Assembly (NCBI GenBank): GCA_024644775.1
Contig: JAHEHB010000012.1
Location: 1-29,308, forward strand
Length of the DNA: 29,308 bases
Direction of reading: 5' to 3'
Source: Deltaproteobacteria bacterium
Lineage (GTDB): Bacteria; Desulfobacterota; Desulfobacteria; Desulfobacterales; SURF-15
The translations under genes were made by a program, and so were the position numbers. A model generated the notes under the pieces. It made no database searches, was not told where the DNA came from, and was given only the letters and a program-made list of their open reading frames with translations. Below, one piece after another: positions 1-7,729 of this stretch; the stretch's first letter is position 1; each line of letters opens with the position of its first letter.

Positions 1-170
1 TCGGTGATCATCCCCGAGCCAGACTTGGAGGGGTTAACGATATTGGGTTTGATGAGAACCGTTGCATCTTTCCATCGAATGGAATCAAAAGCCGGGGTGA
101 GTGAGACAGACTTTCTAACAGCCGCCTCAACGTTATCGTTTTGTTGTCGAACAATCGATACAGTTGACAT
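1..170 (-). CDS. DUF362 domain protein, N-terminal part, cut by the window edge
   Basis: Reading the minus strand from an ATG at 170 gives an open frame to the window edge. It begins MSTVSIVRQQND and contains ATVLIKPNIVNPSKSGSG. The pattern 'hydrophobic-IKPN-hydrophobic' near residue 40 is the typical start of DUF362 proteins, a family found next to ferredoxin-like domains in anaerobes and whose biochemical role is not settled. A GGAG lies about 7 nt upstream of the ATG. The gene starts 17 nt after the stop of the lipoprotein gene at 188-841 on the same strand, so the two are probably co-transcribed. Only about 56 residues are visible, so any downstream ferredoxin domain is outside the window. 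The frame is clear; the family call rests on one motif. Confidence 0.6.
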   Translation of the reverse strand, partial: MSTVSIVRQQNDNVEAAVRKSVSLTPAFDSIRWKDATVLIKPNIVNPSKSGSGMIT

Positions 171-187
171 CTCGTCTCCACCATAGA

Positions 188-841
188 CTAAAAGGGTCTA
201 AATTTGAACTGGATGTCGATGGAAATCAATGGAAAATGAATATTGAATCGTTCAATAGATACAGAGGAGTCATTGTATTTTTCCTGAATTTCGATAACCT
301 TTTCCAAGACAATTTTCGCAGTATTTTCAAACGTGGATGTTAGCGTTACGTATTGATCAATGGCTTCAATGGCCGTTGAATCCAGTTTTAGAGCCGAATC
401 ATAGAGTCGAATCGGATACCCGCCTGCCTCCGCCAACAATCGTGCAGGCTCATCAAAGGCAACGACTCTTCCAGGTGTTGCCACCCCGAATATTTTTTCC
501 TCACCCACCTGAATCTTTGAAACATCGATGACGATCGTTTCCTTTTGTGTTGGAATCTCAATGGTGGATTTCTGTATCACATTATAAATTTTTGCCGTAC
601 CGCGACCCACCATTTCAACCTGCTTTCGCCTGGTGAGGCTCCATGCATTTAAGATCGTAAATTTCAAAGGTTCTTGCCTGTATACTTTCCGAGCATTTTC
701 AACAATCAGATTGATCTCGGATAAATCTCGCGACAGGTTTTCAATCAGACTCTCTCGTGGATCCGGAGAGACGGTCATGTTGTTGGCACAACCCGCCGTT
801 AAGGCAAAAACACAATATATTCCTATAACAAGCCGTTTCAT
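188..841 (-). CDS. Putative lipoprotein of unknown function
   Basis: The protein has about 217 residues. It starts MKRLVIGIYCVFALTAGCAN, a short basic start, a hydrophobic stretch and a Cys at residue 18 in a lipobox-like TAGC, so it is probably a lipid-anchored envelope protein. I chose the ATG at 841 over an in-frame TTG at 856 because GGAGG lies about 9 nt upstream of the ATG. The mature part is mixed alpha/beta with no recognised motif. It ends in alternating hydrophobic residues (PLISIDIQFKFRPF), suggesting a C-terminal beta strand. It sits 17 nt upstream of the DUF362 gene and probably forms an operon with it. I do not recognise a family and assign no function. Confidence 0.7.
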   Translation of the reverse strand: MKRLVIGIYCVFALTAGCANNMTVSPDPRESLIENLSRDLSEINLIVENARKVYRQEPLKFTILNAWSLTRRKQVEMVGRGTAKIYNVIQKSTIEIPTQKETIVIDVSKIQVGEEKIFGVATPGRVVAFDEPARLLAEAGGYPIRLYDSALKLDSTAIEAIDQYVTLTSTFENTAKIVLEKVIEIQEKYNDSSVSIERFNIHFPLISIDIQFKFRPF

Positions 842-1400
842 TCTAACAGCCTCCAAACGATCATTCGTAATAAAATCCAGATAACACCCTCGTCCGGTAT
901 ATATCTGATCCGTTGATATTACACTTCAAGTCGGAAACGGTTGTTCTTTTATACCCGGTGCACTCAAATTAATCAATACAGGGGGTGCAATCGTAGGGCC
1001 ATGTCATTTTGACACGGTGTTACTTGGATTTGCTTAAATTCGATTATTTTTTGGAATCATGAAAATTCCAAGCACCAAAAAACAAATACCAAATAAAATT
1101 CAATGACCAAAATACAAAATTCAAAACACTCAGATCGGCCACGAGATACTAGATCACTCATTAGAATGTTTCGATCACGCGCAGCGCAAGCGCTTGCGCC
1201 GCGTGTTGGATATTGGAATTTGGATATTGTTTGGAATTTAAGTATTGGGATTTTTAGTCTGCATCCGGAGAATCAATTTGCTTTCAACTGGCTAGCGATT
1301 TACTTCGACGTTACCGTGGTTGCAATAGGCCGTTTACACCCATGCAGTTTCAAATTTCTAAGTTCTTGAATCTCCACAAAAATTTGACATTACAGTTCCC
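842..1400. other. Intergenic region without a supported gene
   Basis: About 560 bases separate the lipoprotein gene from the ParA/MinD-type gene; both are on the minus strand. An 88-codon open frame at 1103-1369 lies across the inverted repeat described separately and has a low-complexity, non-protein-like composition, so I do not call it. The stretch 842-1058 should hold the promoter of the lipoprotein gene, but no clear -35/-10 pair stands out. Confidence 0.6.
1067..1257. repeat. AT-rich imperfect inverted repeat with a GC-rich palindromic core
   Basis: The core at 1184-1199 is the perfect 16-bp palindrome GCGCAAGCGCTTGCGC. It is extended by CACGCG at 1176-1181 and CGCGTG at 1200-1205, giving a 22-bp stem with a 2-nt bulge (CA at 1182-1183). 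Outside it, the left flank (roughly 1067-1128) is rich in CCAAA/ACAAA/TTCAAA words. The right flank (1201-1257) is rich in their complements (TTGGA, TTTGGA, ATTGGG), so the two flanks form a longer degenerate inverted repeat. Function is unknown. It resembles a non-coding palindromic element rather than an intrinsic terminator, since no T-run follows the core stem. Confidence 0.65.
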
Positions 1401-2837
1401 TCAGCCTCCCATGATGCTCAAGATCTTTTGGAAGTTCTGACGGAGCCCGGGGGATCGGCCAAAGAGGGCGTTTATTTGTTCAAAAGACAAGCCATCCAGC
1501 GTCATCGTTCCAGCACCGATACGTTTTTTTGCTTCTTTTCGAACAATGCCTGTTTTTTCGAGAAGCTCGGCCCGAATGGCTTCCGGTTCACGGAGTAACA
1601 GAATGGCTGCAAGCATTTGATGAATCACTTGCGATGCGTGACACCGGGGATTTTCTACAACTGCTGGAGTAAATTTTCGTGCCGCTTTCCGGACAGTTCT
1701 GTCAAAGGGAATGGCTCCCAAAATCCCGACGTCAAGAAGACAATTTTCTTTTAAAAGGCGCTGCATCGACTCGGCAATTCGGGCATCTTTGCGATTCTCA
1801 GCCATATTCACCACTAGGGATAACTTGAACTGTTCAAACTGCTCCATTAGATTCACATATGCAGAGGCATCTTTGCTTCGAACCTCCTGAAAAATCGATT
1901 GCAAGGTCGTTGCCCGCGCCTTGGTCAGCAATCCTCCACGAATACGCTGACTCAAGTCTTTAAGCGATTGGTAGTCTGCCAAAAACCGCTCAAGAAAACG
2001 ATGGAAGGCGACTTTAATAAAACTGTAACTGTCTAAAATTGAAGCCGGCTCTGCGCCTGTAACCACAATTTTGTAATCGGCAAGCAGAAAGAAATCAAGT
2101 ACGTTAAACGATGTGTCCCCACCAAGATCTATAATAATGTAATTGCAATCCAATTCCTTGAGATGTCGAATAATTTTTTGCTTTTGGGCATAGGGAAGAT
2201 TGGCACTACCCAGCTTCGAAGCGTCACCTCCTATCAATGTTAGCCCATCAAAAGCTGTGGGGGTGAGAATATCTTCAATCGTACCAGCCTCGGCTCTTTT
2301 TTCCAGAAAATCATTCCATGTCTTAGGCAGGGATTTAACCCCCACATAAAGGTGCACATCAGCACCTCCCAGGTCGAGATCGGCGAGTATTACTTTTTGT
2401 CCCAATAGAGACAATCCCACCGCCAGATTTGCCGAAATCACCGACTTACCCACACCACCTTTGGCTCCTCCCACCGCAAGAATGGTTCGATTGCTGCAGT
2501 CAGTGGAAAAATAGGGGGCACCCCATTTACCCTCCACAGGCGGTGTATTCTCTTGGATGGCTTTCACATGGGGCAGCAGTGTATTGTAAGCTTGAAACAA
2601 AAGCTGATAGCGAGTTTGACGCACCTTTTGCTCCTGCTGGCCGAGGCCACTTACGGTTTTCGGATGGCATTCAACCGCCTGGCGCATATAGGCGTTCTTT
2701 AGATGTTTGCTGGTAAGCTGCATGAGGAAACGCTCGTTGATGCTTGAAACCTCTGGAAAGATAATACCCAGGTTTTCTTTCAAAATACTGAGATTTTTGT
2801 TTCCGAGTACTGTGTCTTCCTCAAGAGCGAATGCCAA
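1401..2837 (-). CDS. MinD/ParA-type P-loop ATPase with N-terminal J-like domain
   Basis: This 478-residue cytoplasmic ATPase belongs to the SIMIBI/MinD group. The deviant Walker A GGAKGGVGKS is at residues 123-132, with signature Lys126 and Lys131, followed by ANLAVGLSLLGQKVILADLDLGGAD, typical of MinD and FlhG/FleN. IIIDLGG supplies the Walker B-like segment. Residues 39-88 (LTSKHLKNAYMRQAVECHPK, then a second amphipathic helix ending FQAYNTLL) resemble a J-domain, but the HPD tripeptide is HPK, so DnaK stimulation is doubtful. The start is a TTG at 2837 with AGAGGAG 8 nt upstream. The family positions proteins, plasmids or flagella; the cargo here is unknown, and no flagellar, Min or partition genes are adjacent. 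ATPase assignment is firm, J-domain moderate. Confidence 0.85.
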   Translation of the reverse strand: MAFALEEDTVLGNKNLSILKENLGIIFPEVSSINERFLMQLTSKHLKNAYMRQAVECHPKTVSGLGQQEQKVRQTRYQLLFQAYNTLLPHVKAIQENTPPVEGKWGAPYFSTDCSNRTILAVGGAKGGVGKSVISANLAVGLSLLGQKVILADLDLGGADVHLYVGVKSLPKTWNDFLEKRAEAGTIEDILTPTAFDGLTLIGGDASKLGSANLPYAQKQKIIRHLKELDCNYIIIDLGGDTSFNVLDFFLLADYKIVVTGAEPASILDSYSFIKVAFHRFLERFLADYQSLKDLSQRIRGGLLTKARATTLQSIFQEVRSKDASAYVNLMEQFEQFKLSLVVNMAENRKDARIAESMQRLLKENCLLDVGILGAIPFDRTVRKAARKFTPAVVENPRCHASQVIHQMLAAILLLREPEAIRAELLEKTGIVRKEAKKRIGAGTMTLDGLSFEQINALFGRSPGLRQNFQKILSIMGG

Positions 2838-3137
2838 AGACGTGTCTCCTCTTTTTATGCCGCATCAACGGATACAGGCCCCAAGAAATTATACTGACGG
2901 CTCCCTAATTGTGCGTTTGTTCAATGTTGTATCACTGCAATCTTCAGGTTTCTGCAAGCCTTATGCCAGTACGAATCAAACCATAAATTGCATAATTTCA
3001 AAGGATTATGATGCGTGGAATTTCCATGTATCCCCTTGGCCCCTCAGAGGAAAAGTCAAAAATTTGACAATCAAATAGGACACCTTGCTGATTTTCGGTT
3101 GACGGAATGGATTTTTCAGGATGGCGATCAGGCACCC
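2838..3137. other. Intergenic region upstream of the ATPase gene
   Basis: These 300 bases lie between the ATPase gene (minus strand) and the decayed dimethylargininase-like gene (plus strand). Short open frames on both strands have no recognisable protein content. The ATPase promoter must lie here, but I cannot fix a -35/-10 pair with confidence. Confidence 0.5.
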
Positions 3138-3532
3138 ATGATTCAATACGGTACACAAGACGAATATTCGCCACTCCGGTGCGTGATCATGTGCCCACCG
3201 ACCTACTTTGAAATTCAGAAACCAATCAATAAGGTTCAGGCAAAGTGGCATCAACGGGGCCAGGGCCCCGATCCTGTCAAAAGGCTTCGTCAATATGATA
3301 AGGATTTGGCTTTAAAATTATTGCTGTATCAAAGGACGAACAGGAGACAATGGGCACAAACGTGCTGGCTTTAGGGAATAAACAGGTGATTGCGGCGTCA
3401 TGTAACCGAAGGATCAATGACCAATTGCGAAAAAACGGATTTGAGACTATTGAAATCGAGATGTCCGAAATCATCAAGGGAGGCGGCGGTCCTCGATGCA
3501 TGACACTTCCCGTAAATCGGTCCACAGATTAA
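3138..3532 (+). pseudogene. Decayed dimethylarginine dimethylaminohydrolase / arginine deiminase-family gene
   Basis: Two pieces of one enzyme lie in different plus-strand frames. The first, from ATG 3138, reads MIQYGTQDEYSPLRCVIMCP and continues to about KVQAKW, the usual N-terminus of guanidino-modifying enzymes (YG-x-x-EYxxLRxVxMxxP). The second, ending at the TAA at 3530-3532, contains GTNVLALGNKQVIA, ETIEIEMSEIIKGGGGPRCM and TLPVNR. This is the C-terminus with the catalytic Cys in GGGPRCMT. Such enzymes normally have about 250-300 residues; only about 120 codons remain. The middle, including the catalytic His region, is deleted and the frame changes before about 3350. A CGGGGCC/GGCCCCG hairpin lies at 3255-3270 inside the remnant. 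When intact it would have hydrolysed dimethylarginine or a related guanidino compound. It is clearly non-functional as it stands. Confidence 0.78.
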
Positions 3533-3599
3533 GGTTTTAGGCATACTGACCAAACTCAAAGCGCTATAACTGCTCAAATCTTATCTGAACTCACGTCGG

Positions 3600-3868
3600 C
3601 CGCCGACACTACACTGCAAGAAGGGTTTTATAGAATGGATTGAAGGCGATAGCCATGCCTATCACACTCGTACGGATTACTTCACCAGAAAGGATAACCA
3701 GCGTCTTTCGCTTTGTATTTAGCCGAAGCTGTTCGGGTGGCCAGGGTAGTTCGACTTGAACTTTGGTTGAGACAGATTATTCGTCTTTTAAGAGAAAAAC
3801 TGAATATTTATACTTTGGACGTTACGGATTTTCATTTACGAAGACCGACACGACTCCTTCCTTGTTAA
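3600..3868 (+). pseudogene. Unidentified frameshifted C-terminal gene remnant
   Basis: Two protein-like stretches overlap in different plus-strand frames. 3600-3722 contains GFIEWIEGDSHAYHTRTDYF and then a stop. 3701-3868 contains FALYLAEAVRVARVVRLEL, then LNIYTLDVTDFHLRRP, ending at a TAA at 3866-3868. Read together with one frameshift near 3701-3720, they look like the last 85-90 residues of a soluble enzyme. There is no intact start and I do not recognise the family. It lies just downstream of the dimethylargininase-like remnant on the same strand and may be a decayed operon partner. The remaining bases 3533-3599 and 3869-3876 show nothing definable. Confidence 0.4.
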
Positions 3869-3876
3869 ATTATTCT

Positions 3877-4911
3877 TCACGTTCGATTTTTCAGATGATT
3901 ATGCACCGGTGAACTCAATACCGCCGTATTTACGATAAACTGAGGCCTTATTCCTCGCATATAGTCAACCACTGCTTGAGCGGACATTATTTGCATACCG
4001 ATTTTTCCCATATCGGTATCTGAACCGACATGGGGGCTCACAACAATGTTGAGTCCTTCCAAAGGTAAATTAAGATCCCATACCTCATCAAGCCCGTAGC
4101 CCCAGATTTTTCCTTGTTTAACCGCTTGATAAACCGCTTCGTTATCTACGAGGTGTCTTCTGGCACAATTTATTAAGACGGTAGTGGAGCGCATTAAATC
4201 AATCTGTCTTTCGGTGATAATGGTGTCGTTGGATGCTGGATGCAGCGTTATAATATCTGCATGTTCACATATCAAATCCGGGGAACCCAGGTATCGCATA
4301 TTCACCTGCTCCGCCCATTGTTCATCTGGATAAGGATCATAAGCCACACCTTTAATATTAAATCCTTTCATCAGCTTAAATACATTTTTTCCAATGGCAC
4401 CGGTTCCGATAATTCCGAGCGTTTTACCCGAGACATCCAAACGAGACGGCCCCTCTTTTGTTTTTCCCAGACTGGCCGTTTCATAATGAGGGATTCGTCG
4501 TCCGGCCACATCCAAAATTGTCATCACCGTCAGTTCAGCCGTGGGTAACGCATTACATCCCGGGCAATTGGTGACCAAAACACCGTATTGTGTCGCTGCC
4601 TCAAGATCGACGGCATCAAAACCCACCCCATATCTTGATATCAGTCTCAATGCACCCCCATTGGCACCCCCTACTTTCTGCAGTAACTCACGAGAATACA
4701 GCTCAAGATCGGATATGATCGCAACCGTACCGGCCAATTCCTCCGAAAGTAATGGTTTCCTCGGGTCTCTCTCACAATTGTATTCGACTTCAATTCTTCC
4801 ACCGGAACCTTCAGCCAGATCGAAAAGAATCTGACCTGCTTCTCCTTCTTCCTTCGGGTGAGTTATCAGATCATCCAAGAAACTCGTCGCTAACACCAAT
4901 ACTTTTTCCAT
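3877..4911 (-). CDS. D-isomer-specific 2-hydroxyacid dehydrogenase, atypical catalytic site
   Basis: The protein has 344 residues, normal for NAD-dependent D-2-hydroxyacid dehydrogenases of the phosphoglycerate dehydrogenase type. The Rossmann motif GIIGTGAIG is at 166-174, with Asp192 (YDPYPDE) placed to bind NAD ribose. LINCARRHLVDNEAV supplies catalytic Arg251, and SPHVGSDT supplies catalytic His294. The usual DVxExEP segment is replaced by GLDEVWDLNLP: by alignment of the Arg-to-Glu distance, the catalytic Glu position holds Leu280. The substrate cannot be read from sequence. The ATG at 4911 has AGAGGTG just upstream. The gene is divergent from the amidase operon across a 256-bp intergenic region. 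Confidence 0.85.
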   Translation of the reverse strand: MEKVLVLATSFLDDLITHPKEEGEAGQILFDLAEGSGGRIEVEYNCERDPRKPLLSEELAGTVAIISDLELYSRELLQKVGGANGGALRLISRYGVGFDAVDLEAATQYGVLVTNCPGCNALPTAELTVMTILDVAGRRIPHYETASLGKTKEGPSRLDVSGKTLGIIGTGAIGKNVFKLMKGFNIKGVAYDPYPDEQWAEQVNMRYLGSPDLICEHADIITLHPASNDTIITERQIDLMRSTTVLINCARRHLVDNEAVYQAVKQGKIWGYGLDEVWDLNLPLEGLNIVVSPHVGSDTDMGKIGMQIMSAQAVVDYMRGIRPQFIVNTAVLSSPVHNHLKNRT

Positions 4912-5167
4912 AAATCACCTCTGGTTCAGTTTAAAACTGTCGATTTTGCATTCATCATAAGCTTTTTTTTAATCTGTATATCCCGTAAGTGCAATAAGTT
5001 AATCGAAAAATGGTTTTGAAATTGATAAAATACCTGTATCATCAGCGTCCATGACGTTTCCGGAAATAAATATTTTCTATATTGCAGCAGGCATTTCATT
5101 TTGATAACTCTATCAATCACTAAATTTTGGGTGGTAATTTGAATAATACGAACCCAAGGAGGAGATT
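4912..5167. promoter_or_regulatory. Divergent intergenic region between hydroxyacid dehydrogenase and amidase genes
   Basis: This AT-rich 256-bp spacer must hold the promoters for both divergent genes. The only firm sites are the ribosome binding sites: AGAGGTG next to the dehydrogenase ATG and AAGGAGGAG 4-5 nt before the amidase ATG. No palindromic operator stands out. A 64-codon minus-strand frame at 4926-5120 has no protein-like features and is not called. Confidence 0.4.
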
Positions 5168-6622
5168 ATGGTCGATATACCATTTCGCTCAGCCAAACAG
5201 CTCGCATCAATGATACGTCGCAAAAAGTTAGGTTGCCTTGAGCTGTTAGATATTTACCTTGAACGCATCGAGCGTTACAACTCCAAAATCAATGCGATTA
5301 TTTTTATGGATGTGGAAGCGGCCCACAAACGTGCTGATGCTGCTGATAACGCATTGAGCAGAGGTGAAATTTGGGGACCGATTCACGGGATACCCATGAC
5401 CATCAAAGAATCCTATGATGTGGTTGGGATGCCGACAACCTGGGGCGTAATGGAACATAAGAACAATTATGCAAAGAAAAACGCTGTGGTTGTGGATCGT
5501 CTTCTCAGCGCAGGGGCGGTACTTTTCGGAAAGACCAACGTGCCGCGTTATCTTGCTGACTGGCAAACCTTCAATGATATCTATGGAACCACCAATAACC
5601 CCTGGGACATCGGCCGGGTTCCCGGCGGTTCTTCCGGCGGATCCGGCGCGGCCCTCGCAGGTGGATTAACGGCTCTTGAGGCCGGAAGCGATATCGGAGC
5701 CTCAATTCGCAATCCGGCACATTACTGCGGTGTTTTCGGCCATAAGCCGACGTACGGTATTGTTTCGCCCCGGGGGCAAGCGCTCCCCGGGGTGGTGGCG
5801 CCAACGGATATATCCGTGGTTGGACCGCTGGCGCGCAGCGCCGATGATCTTGCTATCGCATTGGGCGTCATGGCTGGCCCGGATCATATCGACGGAGCCG
5901 GATGGAAACTAACGCTGCCGAAGCCGATGAAAAAGAGAATAAGTGACTATAGAGTCGCTGTCGTCTATACCGATCCCGAGGCGGAGGTCGACGAAGAAGT
6001 CCAAAAGCAAATTCGGAACATTGTAGATTTTCTCAGAAAAAACAAAGTAACGATTAATGAGAATGCACCGCCGAGTATTGATTCCCAAAAAGCGTATCGC
6101 AACTATGTTCAGCTGCTGCGCGCGGCAACCGCAAAACGTCTTACCTCGGAGGAGTTTCAAAAAAATCTCGAAATGTTGAATTCACTCAATCCAAACGATG
6201 AGAGCTATCCGGCTCAGTTGGTTCGGGCCCAAGCGATGTATCACAAAGACTGGCTCCATTTTAATGAAGATCGCCATCGAATGCGGCTGGCATGGGCTGA
6301 TTTTTTCCGACAATATGATCTTTTGCTATGTCCCGCTGCCAGCACCACGGCCTTTCCCCACAATCAAAAGGGCGAGCGCTGGGAACGCATGATCATGGTC
6401 AACGGCAAACCACAGCCGTCGACGACACAAATGTTCTGGGCGGGGTATTCGTGCAACTTCTACCTGCCATCCACTGTGGCTCTGGCGGGATTTGCCAGTG
6501 ATACCTTGCCAGTCGGCGTTCAGATCATCGGGCCGCAATATGGCGATTACACATGTATCCAATTTGCGCGTCTTTTGGAACGCGAATTTCACGGTTTTGT
6601 CCCGCCGCCAGGATTGGAGTAG
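5168..6622 (+). CDS. Amidase-signature family amidohydrolase
   Basis: The protein has 484 residues, the usual size for the amidase signature family, which hydrolyses carboxylic amides through a Ser-cisSer-Lys triad. Lys80 (GIPMTIKES), Ser155 (GGSSGGSG) and Ser179 (AGSDIGASIRNPA) sit at the expected spacing, the two serines being 24 residues apart. KPTYGIVSPRG follows as usual. There is no signal peptide, so it is cytoplasmic. The GatA role is unlikely because no gatB or gatC is nearby; a catabolic amidase is more likely. AAGGAGGAG lies just before the ATG. It is followed 45 nt later by the D-cysteine desulfhydrase-like gene, suggesting joint action on an amide or peptide-derived compound whose released amine is then deaminated. 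Substrate unknown. Confidence 0.9.
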   Translation: MVDIPFRSAKQLASMIRRKKLGCLELLDIYLERIERYNSKINAIIFMDVEAAHKRADAADNALSRGEIWGPIHGIPMTIKESYDVVGMPTTWGVMEHKNNYAKKNAVVVDRLLSAGAVLFGKTNVPRYLADWQTFNDIYGTTNNPWDIGRVPGGSSGGSGAALAGGLTALEAGSDIGASIRNPAHYCGVFGHKPTYGIVSPRGQALPGVVAPTDISVVGPLARSADDLAIALGVMAGPDHIDGAGWKLTLPKPMKKRISDYRVAVVYTDPEAEVDEEVQKQIRNIVDFLRKNKVTINENAPPSIDSQKAYRNYVQLLRAATAKRLTSEEFQKNLEMLNSLNPNDESYPAQLVRAQAMYHKDWLHFNEDRHRMRLAWADFFRQYDLLLCPAASTTAFPHNQKGERWERMIMVNGKPQPSTTQMFWAGYSCNFYLPSTVALAGFASDTLPVGVQIIGPQYGDYTCIQFARLLEREFHGFVPPPGLE

Positions 6623-6673
6623 TTTTTTATCTGTAATGAATGGTCCGAAATATATCACAAGGAGTTTATGATC

Positions 6674-7723
6674 ATGACAAAAGAAAGTCATATCCTTTCC
6701 AGGGAAAATTTGCAGTCTCGCATCGATGAATTCGCTAGGCTTCAGATTGCTCATCTTCCAACGCCCTTAGAATTTTGTCCTCGCCTGACTGAAGCGCTGG
6801 GGGGACCGGAAATCTGGATAAAGCGTGACGACTGTACGGGCCTTGCCTTTGGTGGGAACAAGACCCGGCAGTTGGAATTTGTCTTTGCCGAAGCTCAGCA
6901 GCAGGGAGCGGATACCATCGTCATTGGTTCAGGCTCACAATCAAACTGGTGCCGCCAAACGGCTGCCGCAGCTTGCAGGATCGGCATGCATACGGTTTTG
7001 ATCCTCGCCCATGGCGTAAAAGGTGCCGCTCTACAGGGCAATCTCCTCATAGACCATCTCCTGGGAGCCGAAATAACGATTGTGGACGGGGAGGACTTGC
7101 AGCAGCTTCCTCCATTGCTCGAAGAAAAAACGGAAAAGCTGAGGGAGAAGGGACGTAAACCTTACCTCATGAACCCCTTTGGTTTGCCGACGCTCTCGCT
7201 GTCAGCCATCGGTTACGTTAACGCACTCTTAGAGCTTGATGAGCAGATCCAGGAACAAGGTAAAGAACCTGATTATATTTACCTGTCCGGCGCCAATATT
7301 ACACCGGCCGGTATAGCGCTCGGGGTGAAAGCGCTGGGTCGTAAAACCAAAGTAGTCGGTATAACACCCATCCGCTGGGACGAAGATCGAAGTACGGATA
7401 TTGCCCGTATTGCCAATGCGACTGCCGAGCGGCTTGGGCTCAATATCGTTTTTCGTCCGGAGGATATCCACAATAAGGATGATTATGTGGGAGATCGTTA
7501 TGGGGTGATGACGCCCGAATGCCGCGAAGCGTTGAGATTGGTAGCAAAAACAGAAGGAATCATCCTTGATCCGGTCTACACAAGTAAAGCAATGGCTGGG
7601 CTCATCGATCACATCCGTCAGGGAAAGATCGGCAAAAATGAGACCGTTATTTTTCTACATACAGGGGGGACACCGGCTCTTTTTGCCTACGCCGAGGATC
7701 TCCAACTCGTAATCGAAGAATAG
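6674..7723 (+). CDS. PLP-dependent D-cysteine desulfhydrase / ACC deaminase family enzyme
   Basis: This protein of about 350 residues has fold type II PLP enzyme features of the D-cysteine desulfhydrase / 1-aminocyclopropane-1-carboxylate deaminase group. FGGNKTRQLEF carries the PLP lysine near residue 63, SGSQSNWCRQTAAAA binds the substrate carboxylate and phosphate region, and VIFLHTGGTPALFAY closes the C-terminus. YTSKAMAGLID and the HTGG-PALFAY end are more like D-cysteine desulfhydrase, which yields pyruvate, sulfide and ammonia, than ACC deaminase, but the two cannot be separated by eye. The ATG at 6674 is 9 nt after AAGGAG; the in-frame ATG at 6668 is only 3 nt after it. It follows the amidase gene in the same operon. 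Its stop lies 6 nt from that of the convergent cyclophilin gene. Confidence 0.85.
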   Translation: MTKESHILSRENLQSRIDEFARLQIAHLPTPLEFCPRLTEALGGPEIWIKRDDCTGLAFGGNKTRQLEFVFAEAQQQGADTIVIGSGSQSNWCRQTAAAACRIGMHTVLILAHGVKGAALQGNLLIDHLLGAEITIVDGEDLQQLPPLLEEKTEKLREKGRKPYLMNPFGLPTLSLSAIGYVNALLELDEQIQEQGKEPDYIYLSGANITPAGIALGVKALGRKTKVVGITPIRWDEDRSTDIARIANATAERLGLNIVFRPEDIHNKDDYVGDRYGVMTPECREALRLVAKTEGIILDPVYTSKAMAGLIDHIRQGKIGKNETVIFLHTGGTPALFAYAEDLQLVIEE

Positions 7724-7729
7724 TCTCTT

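Noticed and set aside
1103..1369. 88-codon open frame on the plus strand
   Set aside because: It spans the AT-rich inverted repeat and its palindromic core, lacks a ribosome binding site and is not protein-like.
4926..5120. 64-codon minus-strand frame upstream of the hydroxyacid dehydrogenase
   Set aside because: AT-rich promoter spacer with no protein-like features.
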